Assembly (NCBI GenBank): GCA_051955535.1
Contig: JBQCGP010000051.1
Span: 1-64,000, forward strand
DNA length: 64,000 nt
DNA from: 13-2-20CM-68-14 sp051955535
Lineage (GTDB): Bacteria > Actinomycetota > Thermoleophilia > Gaiellales > Gaiellaceae
Direction of reading: 5' to 3'
Below the pieces are notes generated by a model. That model ran no database searches. It was not told the origin of the DNA and worked only from the letters and a program-made list of their open reading frames with translations. The position numbers were made by a program, and so were the translations under genes. Below are positions 33,733-42,498 of the stretch, one piece after another. Position 1 is the stretch's first letter. Every line of letters begins with the position of its first letter.

Positions 33733-34539
33733 GTGCGGCGCACGATGGTCGAGAAGCTCGCCGGCGTCCGCGACAAGGTCCTCGATCGCGCGAATCTCTC
33801 GGCGGGTGAGCGGCTCCTCGACGTCGGTTGCGGGGAGGGGTTGATCGGCTTCGGCGCGCTGGAGCGCGGCGCGTCGCACGTGGTCTTCTCGGACGTCTCG
33901 GACGACCTGCTCGCGTTTTGCCGCGAGACGGCCGCCGCGCTCGAAGTCTCCGACCGCTGCAGCTTCGTCAGGGCGTCCGCGGAAGATCTCGCCGGGATCG
34001 CCGATGCGAGCGTCGATGTCGTCTCGACTCGCTCGGTGCTGATCTACGTCGCGGACAAAAAGCGTGCGTTCGGCCAGTTCTTCCGCGTCCTTGCGTCAAG
34101 CGGGCGAGTGTCGGTCTATGAGCCGATCAACCGCTTTGGCAGCTGCGAACGCCGGGGAGGCTTCTGGGGTTATCCGAGCAACGGTCTCCGCGAGCTCACC
34201 GAGCGGGTCGAGGGCGTCTTCACGGCAATTCAACCGCCGTCGGACCCGATGCTCGACTTCGACGAGCGGGATCTCATCGCGCTCGCCGAAGGCGCAGGCT
34301 TTTTCCCGGTCGACCTCGAGCTTCACGCCGAGGTGAGGGCGACCGAGCCGACGCCCTGGGCGGCGTTCGCGAACAGCTCGGGCAACCCGAAGATCCCGAC
34401 CATCGCCGAGGCGATGGACCAGGCGCTCGCTCCCGAGGAGCGTGAGCGATTCGCCGACCACCTACGGCCACTCGTCGAAGAGGGCCGCGGCGTCTGGCGA
34501 ATGGCGCACGCCTACCTGACTGCAATCAAGCCGGGCTGA
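33733..34539 (+). CDS. class I SAM-dependent methyltransferase, start uncertain
   Basis: The SAM-binding motif LLDVGCGEGLIGFGAL, the acidic loop FSDVSDDLL and motif IV STRSVLIYV mark a class I methyltransferase of about 268 aa from GTG 33733. However, the frame reads on upstream to the ftsH stop as KPDIWAAWLAEHRHGGDPEV, which looks like genuine N-terminal sequence of such enzymes (the RHGGDPE block). No ATG, GTG or TTG occurs between 33661 and 33733. It either starts at a rare codon (for example ACG 33667), is read through from ftsH, or has lost its start. Substrate unknown. Confidence 0.72.
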   Translation: MRRTMVEKLAGVRDKVLDRANLSAGERLLDVGCGEGLIGFGALERGASHVVFSDVSDDLLAFCRETAAALEVSDRCSFVRASAEDLAGIADASVDVVSTRSVLIYVADKKRAFGQFFRVLASSGRVSVYEPINRFGSCERRGGFWGYPSNGLRELTERVEGVFTAIQPPSDPMLDFDERDLIALAEGAGFFPVDLELHAEVRATEPTPWAAFANSSGNPKIPTIAEAMDQALAPEERERFADHLRPLVEEGRGVWRMAHAYLTAIKPG

Positions 34540-34565
34540 CGGCATCCGCCGCCGGCGGAGGCCGC

Positions 34566-34619
34566 CATGTCCCCGGACCAGGTCCCTGGTCATGTCCCGG
34601 GACCAGGTCCTTGGACATG
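34566..34619. repeat. left REP array of the RAYT gene (two 29-bp units)
   Basis: Units 34566-34594 and 34591-34619 share one CATG. The core is GGACCAGGTCC flanked by CATGTCC and TGGACATG, giving an almost perfect palindrome. The RAYT stop codon (34590-34592) falls inside the first unit and its last eleven or so residues are encoded by the second. Confidence 0.85.
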
Positions 34620-35186
34620 GCTCGCGCGCCAAGCGGCACGCAAACTCTCCTCGACGAACGCGCGGTAGAGCCTTTGGCCCTGCTCACGGTTGCTCGAAAA
34701 CATGCCGAGTAAGAACGATCGCTCGATCCAACTTGGCCCCGACTCGAATCCCGCCATCGCTCGATAGCTCGACCACGGCCAATCTTGCGGACGGCGACAC
34801 AGGCCCGCGCGGACAGGGTTAAGCGCGATGTACCGGCTTAGCTCGAGGAGGTGGACGTCATCGGTCACCAGCTCCGCTCCGTACGGGCCGTGGAAGACGT
34901 GGCCAGTGCGGCAGTAGCGGCGGTTGAAGCGCTGGGCATAGGAGGCGTTCAGGACATGCATTCCTCGAGCTATCGACGGCGTCGGTGTGTGGACACAAAG
35001 GTGGTAGTGCGTGCCCATTACGCAGTAGAGGTGGCACGTCCATTCGAGCTTCTGGACGACCTCCTCGAGCCGGCTGAGAAACGGAACGACGTCCCATTCG
35101 TCGCGGAAGATCACTTCGCGGGTGTTGGCGCGCGGGAAGACGTGGTACGTAGCTCCGGCGTGAATGGGTCTCGGGACGCGTCCCAC
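34590..35186 (-). CDS. REP-associated tyrosine transposase (RAYT/TnpA_REP, Y1 family)
   Basis: 198 aa HUH-type single-strand DNA transposase relative. HUH motif HYH at residues 60-62 in LYCVMGTHYHLCVHT; candidate catalytic Tyr83 in LNASYAQRFNRRY; then GHVFHGPYGAELV and LSRYIALNPVRAGLCRRPQD, all RAYT signatures. GTG 35186 has TAGCGT 7 nt upstream (35194-35199 on the complement), so it looks expressible. Arrays of palindromic REP units on both sides in opposite orientation match the known RAYT-REP arrangement. The frame is intact, hence probably domesticated or active. Confidence 0.93.
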   Translation of the reverse strand: MGRVPRPIHAGATYHVFPRANTREVIFRDEWDVVPFLSRLEEVVQKLEWTCHLYCVMGTHYHLCVHTPTPSIARGMHVLNASYAQRFNRRYCRTGHVFHGPYGAELVTDDVHLLELSRYIALNPVRAGLCRRPQDWPWSSYRAMAGFESGPSWIERSFLLGMFSSNREQGQRLYRAFVEESLRAAWRASHVQGPGPGT

Positions 35187-35278
35187 CTAAGGGACGCTAG
35201 CCCCGCTGTTCGGCCGAGTCGCGCCTGCCGAGCAGATTCGTCGCGCCGCCGATGCAATTCGGCCACAAAGGTCCTGGG

Positions 35279-35354
35279 CATGTCCATGGACCTGGTCCCT
35301 GGACATGGCCTCGGCCCTGGTCCCTGGACATGTCCTTGACCTGGTCCCTGGAAA
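35279..35354. repeat. right REP array of the RAYT gene (two units and a degenerate third)
   Basis: Units 35279-35307, 35304-35332 and 35329-35354 overlap by CATG and repeat every 25 bp. The core reads GGACCTGGTCC, the complement of the left array, so the two arrays face each other. The second unit has GGCC changes and the third is decayed. Confidence 0.85.
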
Positions 35355-35364
35355 TCTCGCCGGT

Positions 35365-37122
35365 TTAGGCGGCGCCGGCCGCAAGCCCAGCTTGCCACGA
35401 GGCCCACAGGCGCGCGTAGCGCTCGCCCTGTTCGACGAGCTCGTCGTGTGACGCGACCTCGACCGCCCGGCCGTGCTCCATGACGACGACGCGGTCGGCC
35501 CGCTCGGCGGTTGAGAGGCGGTGGGCGATCGTGACGACCGTGCGGCCCGCAGCGACCGCGGCAAGCGCACGCTCGACCGCGGCCTCGGTAGCGGGGTCGA
35601 GGCTCGAGGTAGCCTCGTCGAGGACGATCACGGCCGGGTCCGCAAGCGCGACGCGCGCGATCCCGACCAGCTGCCGCTCGCCGGCCGAAAGGCGCAGCCC
35701 TCGACTCTGGACGTCCGTCTGCAAGCCGTCCGGGAGCGACTCGAACCGCCGGCGGGCGCCGATGCTCTCCAGCGCCCGGGCAACCTGTTCGTCCGAGGCG
35801 CCGGGATCTGCGAGCCGCACGTTGTCCGCGATCGTACCGCTGAACAGGTGGCCTTCCTGCGGGAGCATCACGATCCGCCGATGGAGCGAGTCGAGAGTCG
35901 CCGCCCGCAGGTCGACCCCGCCGAAGCTGAGCTTGCCGTGCTGCGGGTCGTACTGGCGCGTCAGTAGCTTCGCGAGCGTCGACTTCCCGGCACCGGTCGC
36001 ACCGACGAGGGCGACGTGCTCGCCGGTGGCGAAGGACACAGTCACTTCTTCCACGGCCGCCCGCCCTCGCTCGTAGCCGAACCCGACGCCGCGGAGGTCG
36101 AGCGTGCCGGCGGCAGGGAGCTCCACCGCTCCCGGCCGCTCGACGATCGCGTTCGGCGTCTGCAGCAGGCCGACGATCTTGCCGAGCGCGGCCAGGCCCT
36201 GCCTGAACTCGCCGAGCCACTCGCTGAAACGCGCGATCGGGTCAAACAGCTGCACGAGGTACAGGACGTAGGCCGCGATCGTGCCCTTCGAGATCGAGCC
36301 GCTCCGGTACAGGGAGGCGCCGACGAGGAGCACCGCGATCAGCGCCACGGTCTGCGCGAGCGGGATCATCGTGAAAAGCCGGATGTTCACGAAGGAGGCG
36401 CTCCGCCAGGCATGAACCTGGGCGCGGCTGCGCGGGCCGTAGGCCTCCAGCGTCCGGCGCTCGCGACGGAACGCCTGCACGACGCGGACGCCGGCCAGCC
36501 CCTCCTGTAGCACGGTGAGCGTGTCGGCGACCCGGTCGCGGATGGCGTGGTAGACGCGTCCGGCGCTGTGGTGGAACGCCCAGCTCGAGAGGAGCAGGAT
36601 CGGCAACGCGACGAGCGAGACCGCCGCGAGCGTCGGCGAGAGGACGAGCAGCGCGACGGCGGTGAGGACGATCTGGAGGCCGCTGCCGACGACCTCGATC
36701 AACGCCTCGCGGATGAACTCGGTCAGCGACTGCACGTCCGAGGTCAGACGCGACACCAGCACGCCGGCCCGCTCGCGCTCGAAGAAGCCGAGTGGGAGAG
36801 CCTGCAGCTTGTCGAACGCGGCGGTCCGAAGGGAGCCGAGAAAGCGTTCGCCCGCGCTCGCGGCAAGGAGTGTCTGCGCGCGTACGACAAGTGGCTTTGC
36901 CGCTGTCAGGCAAAGGAGAATGATCGCCGCGGTGTCGAGCGGCCCGAGCCGATTCTTGGAGATGCCCTCGTCGACCGCGTAGCGGACGAGTGCCGGGCCG
37001 GACAGCGTGATCAGCGTCGACACGACCACTGCCGCCGCGGCGCCGAGGTAGCGCGTCCGCACCGGCCGGAGCAGCCCGCGCGTCTCGCGCCAGATCTCTC
37101 TGGTCGTGGTGCGCTCGTTCAA
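35365..37122 (-). CDS. ABC exporter half-transporter, consensus ATPase subunit
   Basis: 585 aa: six-helix membrane domain (about 1-320) and an ATPase domain with Walker A VGATGAGKST, signature LRLSAGERQLVGIARVAL, Walker B VIVLDEATSSLD with the catalytic Glu, and H-loop TIAHRLST. The signature is non-canonical (LSAGE). TTG 37122 is chosen because AGGAGG lies 7 nt upstream and the codon overlaps the stop of the first ABC gene (TTGA). Forms a heterodimer with that gene product, see 37119-38867. Confidence 0.9.
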   Translation of the reverse strand: MNERTTTREIWRETRGLLRPVRTRYLGAAAAVVVSTLITLSGPALVRYAVDEGISKNRLGPLDTAAIILLCLTAAKPLVVRAQTLLAASAGERFLGSLRTAAFDKLQALPLGFFERERAGVLVSRLTSDVQSLTEFIREALIEVVGSGLQIVLTAVALLVLSPTLAAVSLVALPILLLSSWAFHHSAGRVYHAIRDRVADTLTVLQEGLAGVRVVQAFRRERRTLEAYGPRSRAQVHAWRSASFVNIRLFTMIPLAQTVALIAVLLVGASLYRSGSISKGTIAAYVLYLVQLFDPIARFSEWLGEFRQGLAALGKIVGLLQTPNAIVERPGAVELPAAGTLDLRGVGFGYERGRAAVEEVTVSFATGEHVALVGATGAGKSTLAKLLTRQYDPQHGKLSFGGVDLRAATLDSLHRRIVMLPQEGHLFSGTIADNVRLADPGASDEQVARALESIGARRRFESLPDGLQTDVQSRGLRLSAGERQLVGIARVALADPAVIVLDEATSSLDPATEAAVERALAAVAAGRTVVTIAHRLSTAERADRVVVMEHGRAVEVASHDELVEQGERYARLWASWQAGLAAGAA

Positions 37123-38867
37123 GCCGCTGCCTCCTCCAATGCCAGCAGGGCGCGGTAACGCGCCGACCGTCCTAGCAGCTCCGCATGGGTTCCCTGCTCG
37201 ACGATCCGCCCGCGCTCCAGCACGGCGACGCGGTCGGCGAGGGCGATCGTCGCCGGCCTGTGCGCGATCACGAGCGTCGTGCGTCCCCGCATGACCTCGG
37301 CGAGCGCGGCACGGATCTCGTGCTCCTTCGTCGCGTCGACCGCGGACGTCGCGTCGTCCAGGACGAGCACCGCCGGGTCGGCCAGGATCGCCCGCGCGAT
37401 CGCGATCCGCTGCCGCTGTCCGCCCGAGAGCGAAAAGCCGCGCTCGCCGAGCACGGTGTCGTAGCCCTCGGGCAGCCGGGCGATGAACTCCGAGGCACCG
37501 GCCTGCTCCGCTGCGCGGATGACCGCAACGTCGTCCGCGTCCGGCCGTCCGAAGCGGATGTTCTCGCGGACGCTTTCGGTGAACAGGAATGTCTCCTCGA
37601 AGACGAGCGCGACCGCCCGGCGCACATCCGCGAGCCTGAGCTCTCGGAGGTCGTGTCCGTCGAGCAACACGCGACCTTCGTCCGGGTCGTAGAGCCGTGC
37701 GAGCAGGCCGGCGACCGTGCTCTTGCCGGAGCCGGTTGCACCCACTAGGGCGACCGACTCGCCCGCCCGCAGGTCGAGATCGAGCTCGCCGAGGACCGGC
37801 TTGTCCCCCTCGTGCCCGAAACGGATTCCCTCGAGCCGGACTTCGCCGCGGACCGGGCGATCGAGTTCTCCGGGGTGCCGCGGCTCGCGGAGCCGCGGCT
37901 CGGTCTCGAGCACCTCCGTGATCCGCGCGCTGGCGGCGAGCGCCTTCTGCAGGGTCGAAACCCGTTGCCCGAGGATGCGCAACGGCCAGACGAGCATGAC
38001 GACGTACGCGTTGAAGGCGACGAACGAGCCGAGGCTGAGGCTGCCGGAGATCACCTGGCGGCCGCCGACCCACAGCACTACCGTGATGCCGAGGAGCGGT
38101 AGCGCCTCGAGGACCGGGTTGAAGACGGCGTCGAGCCGCGCCAGGTCGAGCGCCCGCCGGACGATCACGTCGCTGCGGTCGCGGAAACGGCCGGAGAGCG
38201 CGGACCCGGCGCCGAGGCCCTTGACGACGCGGATCCCGCTGATCGTCTCCTCGACGAGGGTCGCCGCGTCGGCCCAGCCTTCCTGCAGCCGCCGGGTTCG
38301 AGCGTCGTAGCGGTGCGAGTACATCCAGGCGGCGAGGCTGACGAGCGGCAAGGGCAGGAGGACCAGCAACGCGAGCTTGACGTCGATGACGAGCATCACC
38401 ACCGCCACCGCAACCACGGTCAGCGCGTAGCCGATCGTGTGGCCGATCGCGTCCATCATCCGCGCAACGTGCTCGGAATCCGAGGACGCCCGGCTCATCA
38501 GCTCGCCGGGGCCGACGCGGTCGTGATAGGCGGCGTCCAAGCGCAGCGCGTGAGCGAAGATCGCGTCGCGAACGCGCGCATCGGTCGCCGACCGGTTGCG
38601 GATCGCGAAGATGTGGCGCAACCCGCCGGCGACCACCTCGAGCAGTCCTACGCCGAATAGCGCCAGTAGCCAGACCGTGAGGGCATGCCGGTCTTGAGGC
38701 ACGACCCCGTGGTCGATCGTGTAGCTGAGGATCAGCGGCGCGAGAATCGCGCCCGTCTGCCACAGCAGGCCTGACACGACGGCGCCCACAACGCCGCCGA
38801 CTTCCGACCTGACGACGGCACGGACGAACCGCCACGCCGCGCGACGGCGTGCCTCGGTTTCCCCCAT
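37119..38867 (-). CDS. ABC exporter half-transporter, degenerate ATPase subunit
   Basis: 582 aa. Membrane domain to about 330, then Walker A VGATGSGKST, canonical signature SLSGGQRQRIAIARAI, but Walker B reads VLVLDDATSAVD with Asp in place of the catalytic Glu. In heterodimeric exporters such as TM287/288 or BmrCD the degenerate site pairs this Asp with an altered signature in the partner, which is exactly what the downstream gene has. Probable drug or lipid exporter. TAGATT (38874-38879 on the complement) lies 6 nt before ATG. Confidence 0.92.
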   Translation of the reverse strand: MGETEARRRAAWRFVRAVVRSEVGGVVGAVVSGLLWQTGAILAPLILSYTIDHGVVPQDRHALTVWLLALFGVGLLEVVAGGLRHIFAIRNRSATDARVRDAIFAHALRLDAAYHDRVGPGELMSRASSDSEHVARMMDAIGHTIGYALTVVAVAVVMLVIDVKLALLVLLPLPLVSLAAWMYSHRYDARTRRLQEGWADAATLVEETISGIRVVKGLGAGSALSGRFRDRSDVIVRRALDLARLDAVFNPVLEALPLLGITVVLWVGGRQVISGSLSLGSFVAFNAYVVMLVWPLRILGQRVSTLQKALAASARITEVLETEPRLREPRHPGELDRPVRGEVRLEGIRFGHEGDKPVLGELDLDLRAGESVALVGATGSGKSTVAGLLARLYDPDEGRVLLDGHDLRELRLADVRRAVALVFEETFLFTESVRENIRFGRPDADDVAVIRAAEQAGASEFIARLPEGYDTVLGERGFSLSGGQRQRIAIARAILADPAVLVLDDATSAVDATKEHEIRAALAEVMRGRTTLVIAHRPATIALADRVAVLERGRIVEQGTHAELLGRSARYRALLALEEAAA

Positions 38868-38909
38868 CGCCCCAATCTATCCACGGCCCTGCGCGACTAC
38901 GCTCTTTCC

Positions 38910-39725
38910 GTGGTTCCCCTCGAGCAGCGGTTCCCGCGCCCGTCGGTGATGGGCGTCGTCAACGTGACCCCCGACTCGTTCTCGGACGGCGGCGTCAACT
39001 TCGACCCCGCCGACGCGGTCACTTCGGCTCTCCGGATGCTCGCCGAGGGCGCCGCGATCGTCGATGTCGGCGGCGAGTCGACGAGGCCCGGCTCGGCGCA
39101 GGTCACCGTCGAGGAGGAGCTCCGTCGTGTCGTCCCGGTGCTCGAAGAGCTCGAAGGCGTCCCCGTCTCGATCGACACGTCGAAGCCGCAGGTCGCTAAG
39201 CGGGCGCTCGAGCTCGGAGCCGAGCTCGTCAACGACGTCACCGCGTTGCGCGGAGATCCCGCACTGGCCGGAGTGGTCGCCGACCACGGCGCCTACCTCT
39301 GTCTGATGCACATGCGCGGCGAGCCGCGGACGATGCAAGACGATCCGCGCTACGACGACGTCGTCGCAGAGGTCGCGCGCTTCCTCGACGAGCGCCTGAC
39401 GTTCGCGGTCGCACAGGGCGTTCCGGAGGAGGCGATCTGCCTCGATCCCGGGATCGGCTTCGGCAAGACGGTCGAGCACAACTTCGAGCTCTTGCGGCGG
39501 TTCGACGAGCTGACCGCGCTCGGCCGCCCGATCCTGGTCGGAATCTCCCGGAAGAGCTCGCTCGGCAAGATCATGGGAGACCCGGAGGCGAAGACCGGCA
39601 GCACCGCTGCCAGCGTCGGCGCGGCCGTGCTCGCGTACGAGCGCGGAGCCTCGATCTTCAGGGCCCACGACGTACGGGAGCACGTCGAGGCACTGACCGC
39701 AGCCCGCGCGGTCGTGGCGCCGTGA
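38910..39725 (+). CDS. folP: dihydropteroate synthase
   Basis: Joins p-aminobenzoate to the pterin, the sulfonamide target. VMGVVNVTPDSFSDGG, VDVGGESTRPGS and ILVGISRKSSLG are the three signatures, and 271 aa is family length. TACGCT (38898-38903) lies 6 nt before GTG 38910, giving a leaderless transcript. The stop overlaps the folB start (GTGA). Heads the folP-folB-folK set. Confidence 0.97.
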   Translation: MVPLEQRFPRPSVMGVVNVTPDSFSDGGVNFDPADAVTSALRMLAEGAAIVDVGGESTRPGSAQVTVEEELRRVVPVLEELEGVPVSIDTSKPQVAKRALELGAELVNDVTALRGDPALAGVVADHGAYLCLMHMRGEPRTMQDDPRYDDVVAEVARFLDERLTFAVAQGVPEEAICLDPGIGFGKTVEHNFELLRRFDELTALGRPILVGISRKSSLGKIMGDPEAKTGSTAASVGAAVLAYERGASIFRAHDVREHVEALTAARAVVAP

Positions 39726-40075
39726 GCGTCACGGTCGAGCTCTACGGCCTCGAGGTGCCGGGGGCACACGGAGTCGACGATGCCGAGCGCGAGACTCCCC
39801 AGCGCTTCCTCTACGACGTGCGGCTCGAGCTTGGCGAGCCCGCCTCCGACAGCGTCGACGAGACGGTCGACTACCGTGATGTCGTCCGCTGCGTGCAGGA
39901 GGTCTCCGACGCCCGCTCGTTCCAGCTGTTGGAGTCGATGGCCGCCGCCGTGGCCGACGCGCTACTGGAGCGCTTCCGGCTCGAGTCGGCGCGGGTGCGA
40001 GTCCGCAAGCCGGACGTCCGGTTGGAGGCGCCCGCCGAGTGGACCGCCGCTACCGTCGAGCGACGGCGACCCTGA
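39722..40075 (+). CDS. folB: dihydroneopterin aldolase
   Basis: 117 aa; VTVELYGLEVPGAHGVDDAE with the conserved GxHGVxxxE pattern, then VDYRDVVRCVQEV and FQLLESMAAAVADALLERF. Makes 6-hydroxymethyl-dihydropterin for FolK and FolP. GTG start coupled to folP. Its last 26 nt overlap the convergent subtilase gene, and folK lies beyond that inverted gene. Confidence 0.95.
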   Translation: MSVTVELYGLEVPGAHGVDDAERETPQRFLYDVRLELGEPASDSVDETVDYRDVVRCVQEVSDARSFQLLESMAAAVADALLERFRLESARVRVRKPDVRLEAPAEWTAATVERRRP

Positions 40076-41669
40076 GCAGGTACGACGCGCGGGAAACCCT
40101 CTTGCCGAGGAACGCATCGAGGAAGTAGTAGGCGCCGCGGCCGCTCGTGTTGCGCCCGCTGACGGTGTCGGGCGCGCTCCCGGAACGCTGGCTGTAGGAA
40201 ATCAGGTCGCGGCGCTGCGCGCTGCGGCCCTCGTAGACGCTGCGGGTCTTGGGTCCCCAGAGCGCGAGGTTGACGTTGGCCAAGCTGTGCGTGCTCGCGC
40301 TGATCCGCGCGTGCGCCGGAACCCAGACCCGGTAGACATCCTCCGGATCCTTGACGACCTCTAGGCTCGCTCGCAGGCTGGCCGGCGTGACGAGCCGTGT
40401 GCCGCTCGCCGTGATGGCGTGCGGCCGAACGAGGTTGACGTCGTCGTTCGGCTCCTGAGGGTCCTTCACCGGTGTCTTCGCGGCGAGCGCGGCGGGGATC
40501 GAGAGGATCCCGAAGCCCGTGTCCGGATCCCAACCCTTTGCGCCGACGTCTCGGGCAGAACTGCGCATCACGTCCTCGACCTGCGTCGGGTCGAGCTCCG
40601 GCCGGAGCGTCCAGACCCAGGCGGCCGCGCCTGACCCGAGCGGCGCGGCGAAGCTGGTCCCGTCGAAGGTCGCATAGCCGCTCGGCGAGTAGAAGGTCGG
40701 TACGGCGACCGGCATGTCGACGGCGGGAGCCGCCAGATCGAGCGCGCTCGAGCGGTTCGAGAACGAGGTGACACGGTCGCTCTCGTTGGTCCCGCCGACG
40801 GTGAGAACGTGCGGCAGGCTTGCCGGCACGAAGCTGCGGTTCCCCGATTGGCGATCGTTCCCGACCGCCGCGACGACGATCGTCCCGCGACGCAGCGCCC
40901 GGTCGACCGCCTCCTCGAGCAGCATGCTGAAGCCGAGGAAGCCGCCGCTCGAGTTGACCACTGTGTGGCCCTGCCGAGAAGCCGCGTCGAGTCCGGCGAG
41001 GACCTGGGAGAGCAAGCCGTCCCCGAAGTCCCATTCCTGAAGTGCGGCGTCCGGATAGACGCCGACCAGCCCGACGCCGTTGGAAGGGGCGGCCGCGACG
41101 GAGCTGACGGCCGTTCCGTGCTCGGGCTCTTGCATGGGGTCGTTGCTCGCCACGACGACCTGCGTGTTGAGGGCGGTCGTGTTCGGCCGCGACTTGAACT
41201 CAGGGTGCGAGAGATCCAGGCCGGTGTCGAGGACGGTGATCGGGACGCCGGCCGCAGGTGCCTCGACCTGGTCGTCGCCGATGTCGTGGATCCACCACTC
41301 GTTCGGAACGAGCGGGTCGCTCGAGGTGGTGAGGGGCCCGAATGGCACGAAGCGCCGGTCGGGCTCGGCGCGGGCGAGGATGTGCTCGGCGCGGAGGGCC
41401 GCGACGGTGCGGCCGGCGTGCGTCGCGGGGACGCGCCAGACGTTCAGCGAGGGGGCCACGAGCCGCGCGCCCGCCGCACGAAGGGCCGGCGAAAGGCCGC
41501 CTCCCGCGATGGAGAGCTGGACGAGGGTTGCCGTGCCCGCCGGCACGGCAGGTGCAGGTCGGGCCGCCGGGTGGCTTAAGCCGGCCCCGGCTGCAAGCGG
41601 TGCGGTCACGAGGGCGGCGAGAATGACCCCGATGGTCGAGCGGCCTCTCAAGCCAGGAAAGCAAAGCAC
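40050..41669 (-). CDS. secreted subtilisin-like serine protease (S8)
   Basis: 539 aa: signal peptide (STIGVILAALVTAPLAAGAG), a short propeptide, then a peptidase S8 domain with Asp148 in VLDTGLDLSHPEF, His184 in EPEHGTAVSS, Asn271 in AAVGN and Ser339 in FDGTSFAAPLG. A C-terminal beta region of about 150 aa (pre-peptidase-like) follows. It is inserted between folB and folK in opposite direction. Start GTG 41669 overlaps the 5' end of folK by 38 nt, so the true start of one may be later. Confidence 0.92.
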   Translation of the reverse strand: MLCFPGLRGRSTIGVILAALVTAPLAAGAGLSHPAARPAPAVPAGTATLVQLSIAGGGLSPALRAAGARLVAPSLNVWRVPATHAGRTVAALRAEHILARAEPDRRFVPFGPLTTSSDPLVPNEWWIHDIGDDQVEAPAAGVPITVLDTGLDLSHPEFKSRPNTTALNTQVVVASNDPMQEPEHGTAVSSVAAAPSNGVGLVGVYPDAALQEWDFGDGLLSQVLAGLDAASRQGHTVVNSSGGFLGFSMLLEEAVDRALRRGTIVVAAVGNDRQSGNRSFVPASLPHVLTVGGTNESDRVTSFSNRSSALDLAAPAVDMPVAVPTFYSPSGYATFDGTSFAAPLGSGAAAWVWTLRPELDPTQVEDVMRSSARDVGAKGWDPDTGFGILSIPAALAAKTPVKDPQEPNDDVNLVRPHAITASGTRLVTPASLRASLEVVKDPEDVYRVWVPAHARISASTHSLANVNLALWGPKTRSVYEGRSAQRRDLISYSQRSGSAPDTVSGRNTSGRGAYYFLDAFLGKRVSRASYLLRVAVARR

Positions 41670-42126
41670 AATCGCCTACATCGGCCTCGGCGCCAATCTG
41701 GGCGAGCGTGAGCAGACGATTGCGGCCGCGCTGCACGCCCTCGATGCCGACGAACGCACGTCGGTCCTGCGCTCGACCGCGCCGATCGAGACCGATCCGG
41801 TTGGCTACGAAGATCAGCCGCGCTTCCTCAACGCCGCCGCGCGCCTCGAGACGACGCGCTCGGCGAGCGAACTCCTCGATCTTCTCCTGACGACGGAGCG
41901 GGAGCTCGGGCGTGTCCGCGGCACAGGGCCTCGATATGGGCCGCGCACCATCGATCTCGACTTGCTCTTGTTCGACAGCCAGACAATCGAGGAGCCCGGG
42001 CTTCAAGTTCCGCACCCACGAATGCACGAGCGCCGCTTCGTCCTGGAGCCGCTTGCGGACCTCGATCCGACCCTCGTTGTGCCGGGAAAGGGCCCGGTGT
42101 CGGCATTGCTGGCGGAGCTAGAATGA
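41632..42126 (+). CDS. folK: 2-amino-4-hydroxy-6-hydroxymethyldihydropteridine pyrophosphokinase
   Basis: Transfers pyrophosphate to the pterin before FolP. TIAYIGLGANLGEREQTIAA, then GYEDQPRFLNAAA and PRYGPRTIDLDLLLFD hold the substrate and Mg-binding residues. From ATG 41632 it is 164 aa; another ATG lies at 41623. The first 14 residues are outside the conserved fold. Confidence 0.95.
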   Translation: MVERPLKPGKQSTIAYIGLGANLGEREQTIAAALHALDADERTSVLRSTAPIETDPVGYEDQPRFLNAAARLETTRSASELLDLLLTTERELGRVRGTGPRYGPRTIDLDLLLFDSQTIEEPGLQVPHPRMHERRFVLEPLADLDPTLVVPGKGPVSALLAELE

Positions 42127-42132
42127 CGCCTC

Positions 42133-42495
42133 ATGTCGCACATCGACGAGCTCGACGAGTTCGAGGCCCAGCTCGAGCTAACACTCAAGAAGGAGTACTC
42201 GGCCGTCTTCGGCCTCTTCCGTTACTGCGTCCTGACGCAGGACGCGACGTACCTCTGCAACAAGCTCGATCTCCAGTACGTCCCGCAGCCGAGCTACCCG
42301 TTCTTCCACCTGCGGATGGAGGACGTCTGGGTCTGGGACAAGAACCGGCCGACCCGGATCATCCCGCGCGCGGAGGTCTACACCTCGAGCGACGTGACCG
42401 TCGAAGAGCTGCGCGGCGAGGGCGACGAGCCCACGCTCACCGCCGAAGACCTCGCCGAGCGCATCGGCGAGCCTCTTCCATCCGACGACGAGTAG
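42133..42495 (+). CDS. DUF2469-family protein
   Basis: 120 aa. ELDEFEAQLELTLKKEYSAV, FGLFRYCVLTQDATYLCNKL and MEDVWVWDKNRPTRIIP align well from memory with actinobacterial DUF2469 proteins (LEKYETEMELQLYREYRDVV, DAWVWDMYRPARFV). Biochemical role unknown. A TAGAAT box overlapping the folK end (42119-42124) lies 8 nt before ATG, suggesting its own leaderless transcript. Confidence 0.82.
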   Translation: MSHIDELDEFEAQLELTLKKEYSAVFGLFRYCVLTQDATYLCNKLDLQYVPQPSYPFFHLRMEDVWVWDKNRPTRIIPRAEVYTSSDVTVEELRGEGDEPTLTAEDLAERIGEPLPSDDE

Positions 42496-42498
42496 CCG

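Noticed and set aside
35365..38835. One 1156-aa minus-strand frame covering both ABC genes
   Set aside because: Only the part below 37122 is protein-like; the rest is an off-frame run through the first ABC gene. The TTGA junction with a strong ribosome binding site marks the real start.
38910..42126. Single folP-folB-folK operon
   Set aside because: The inverted subtilase gene separates folB from folK, so folK must be transcribed on its own.
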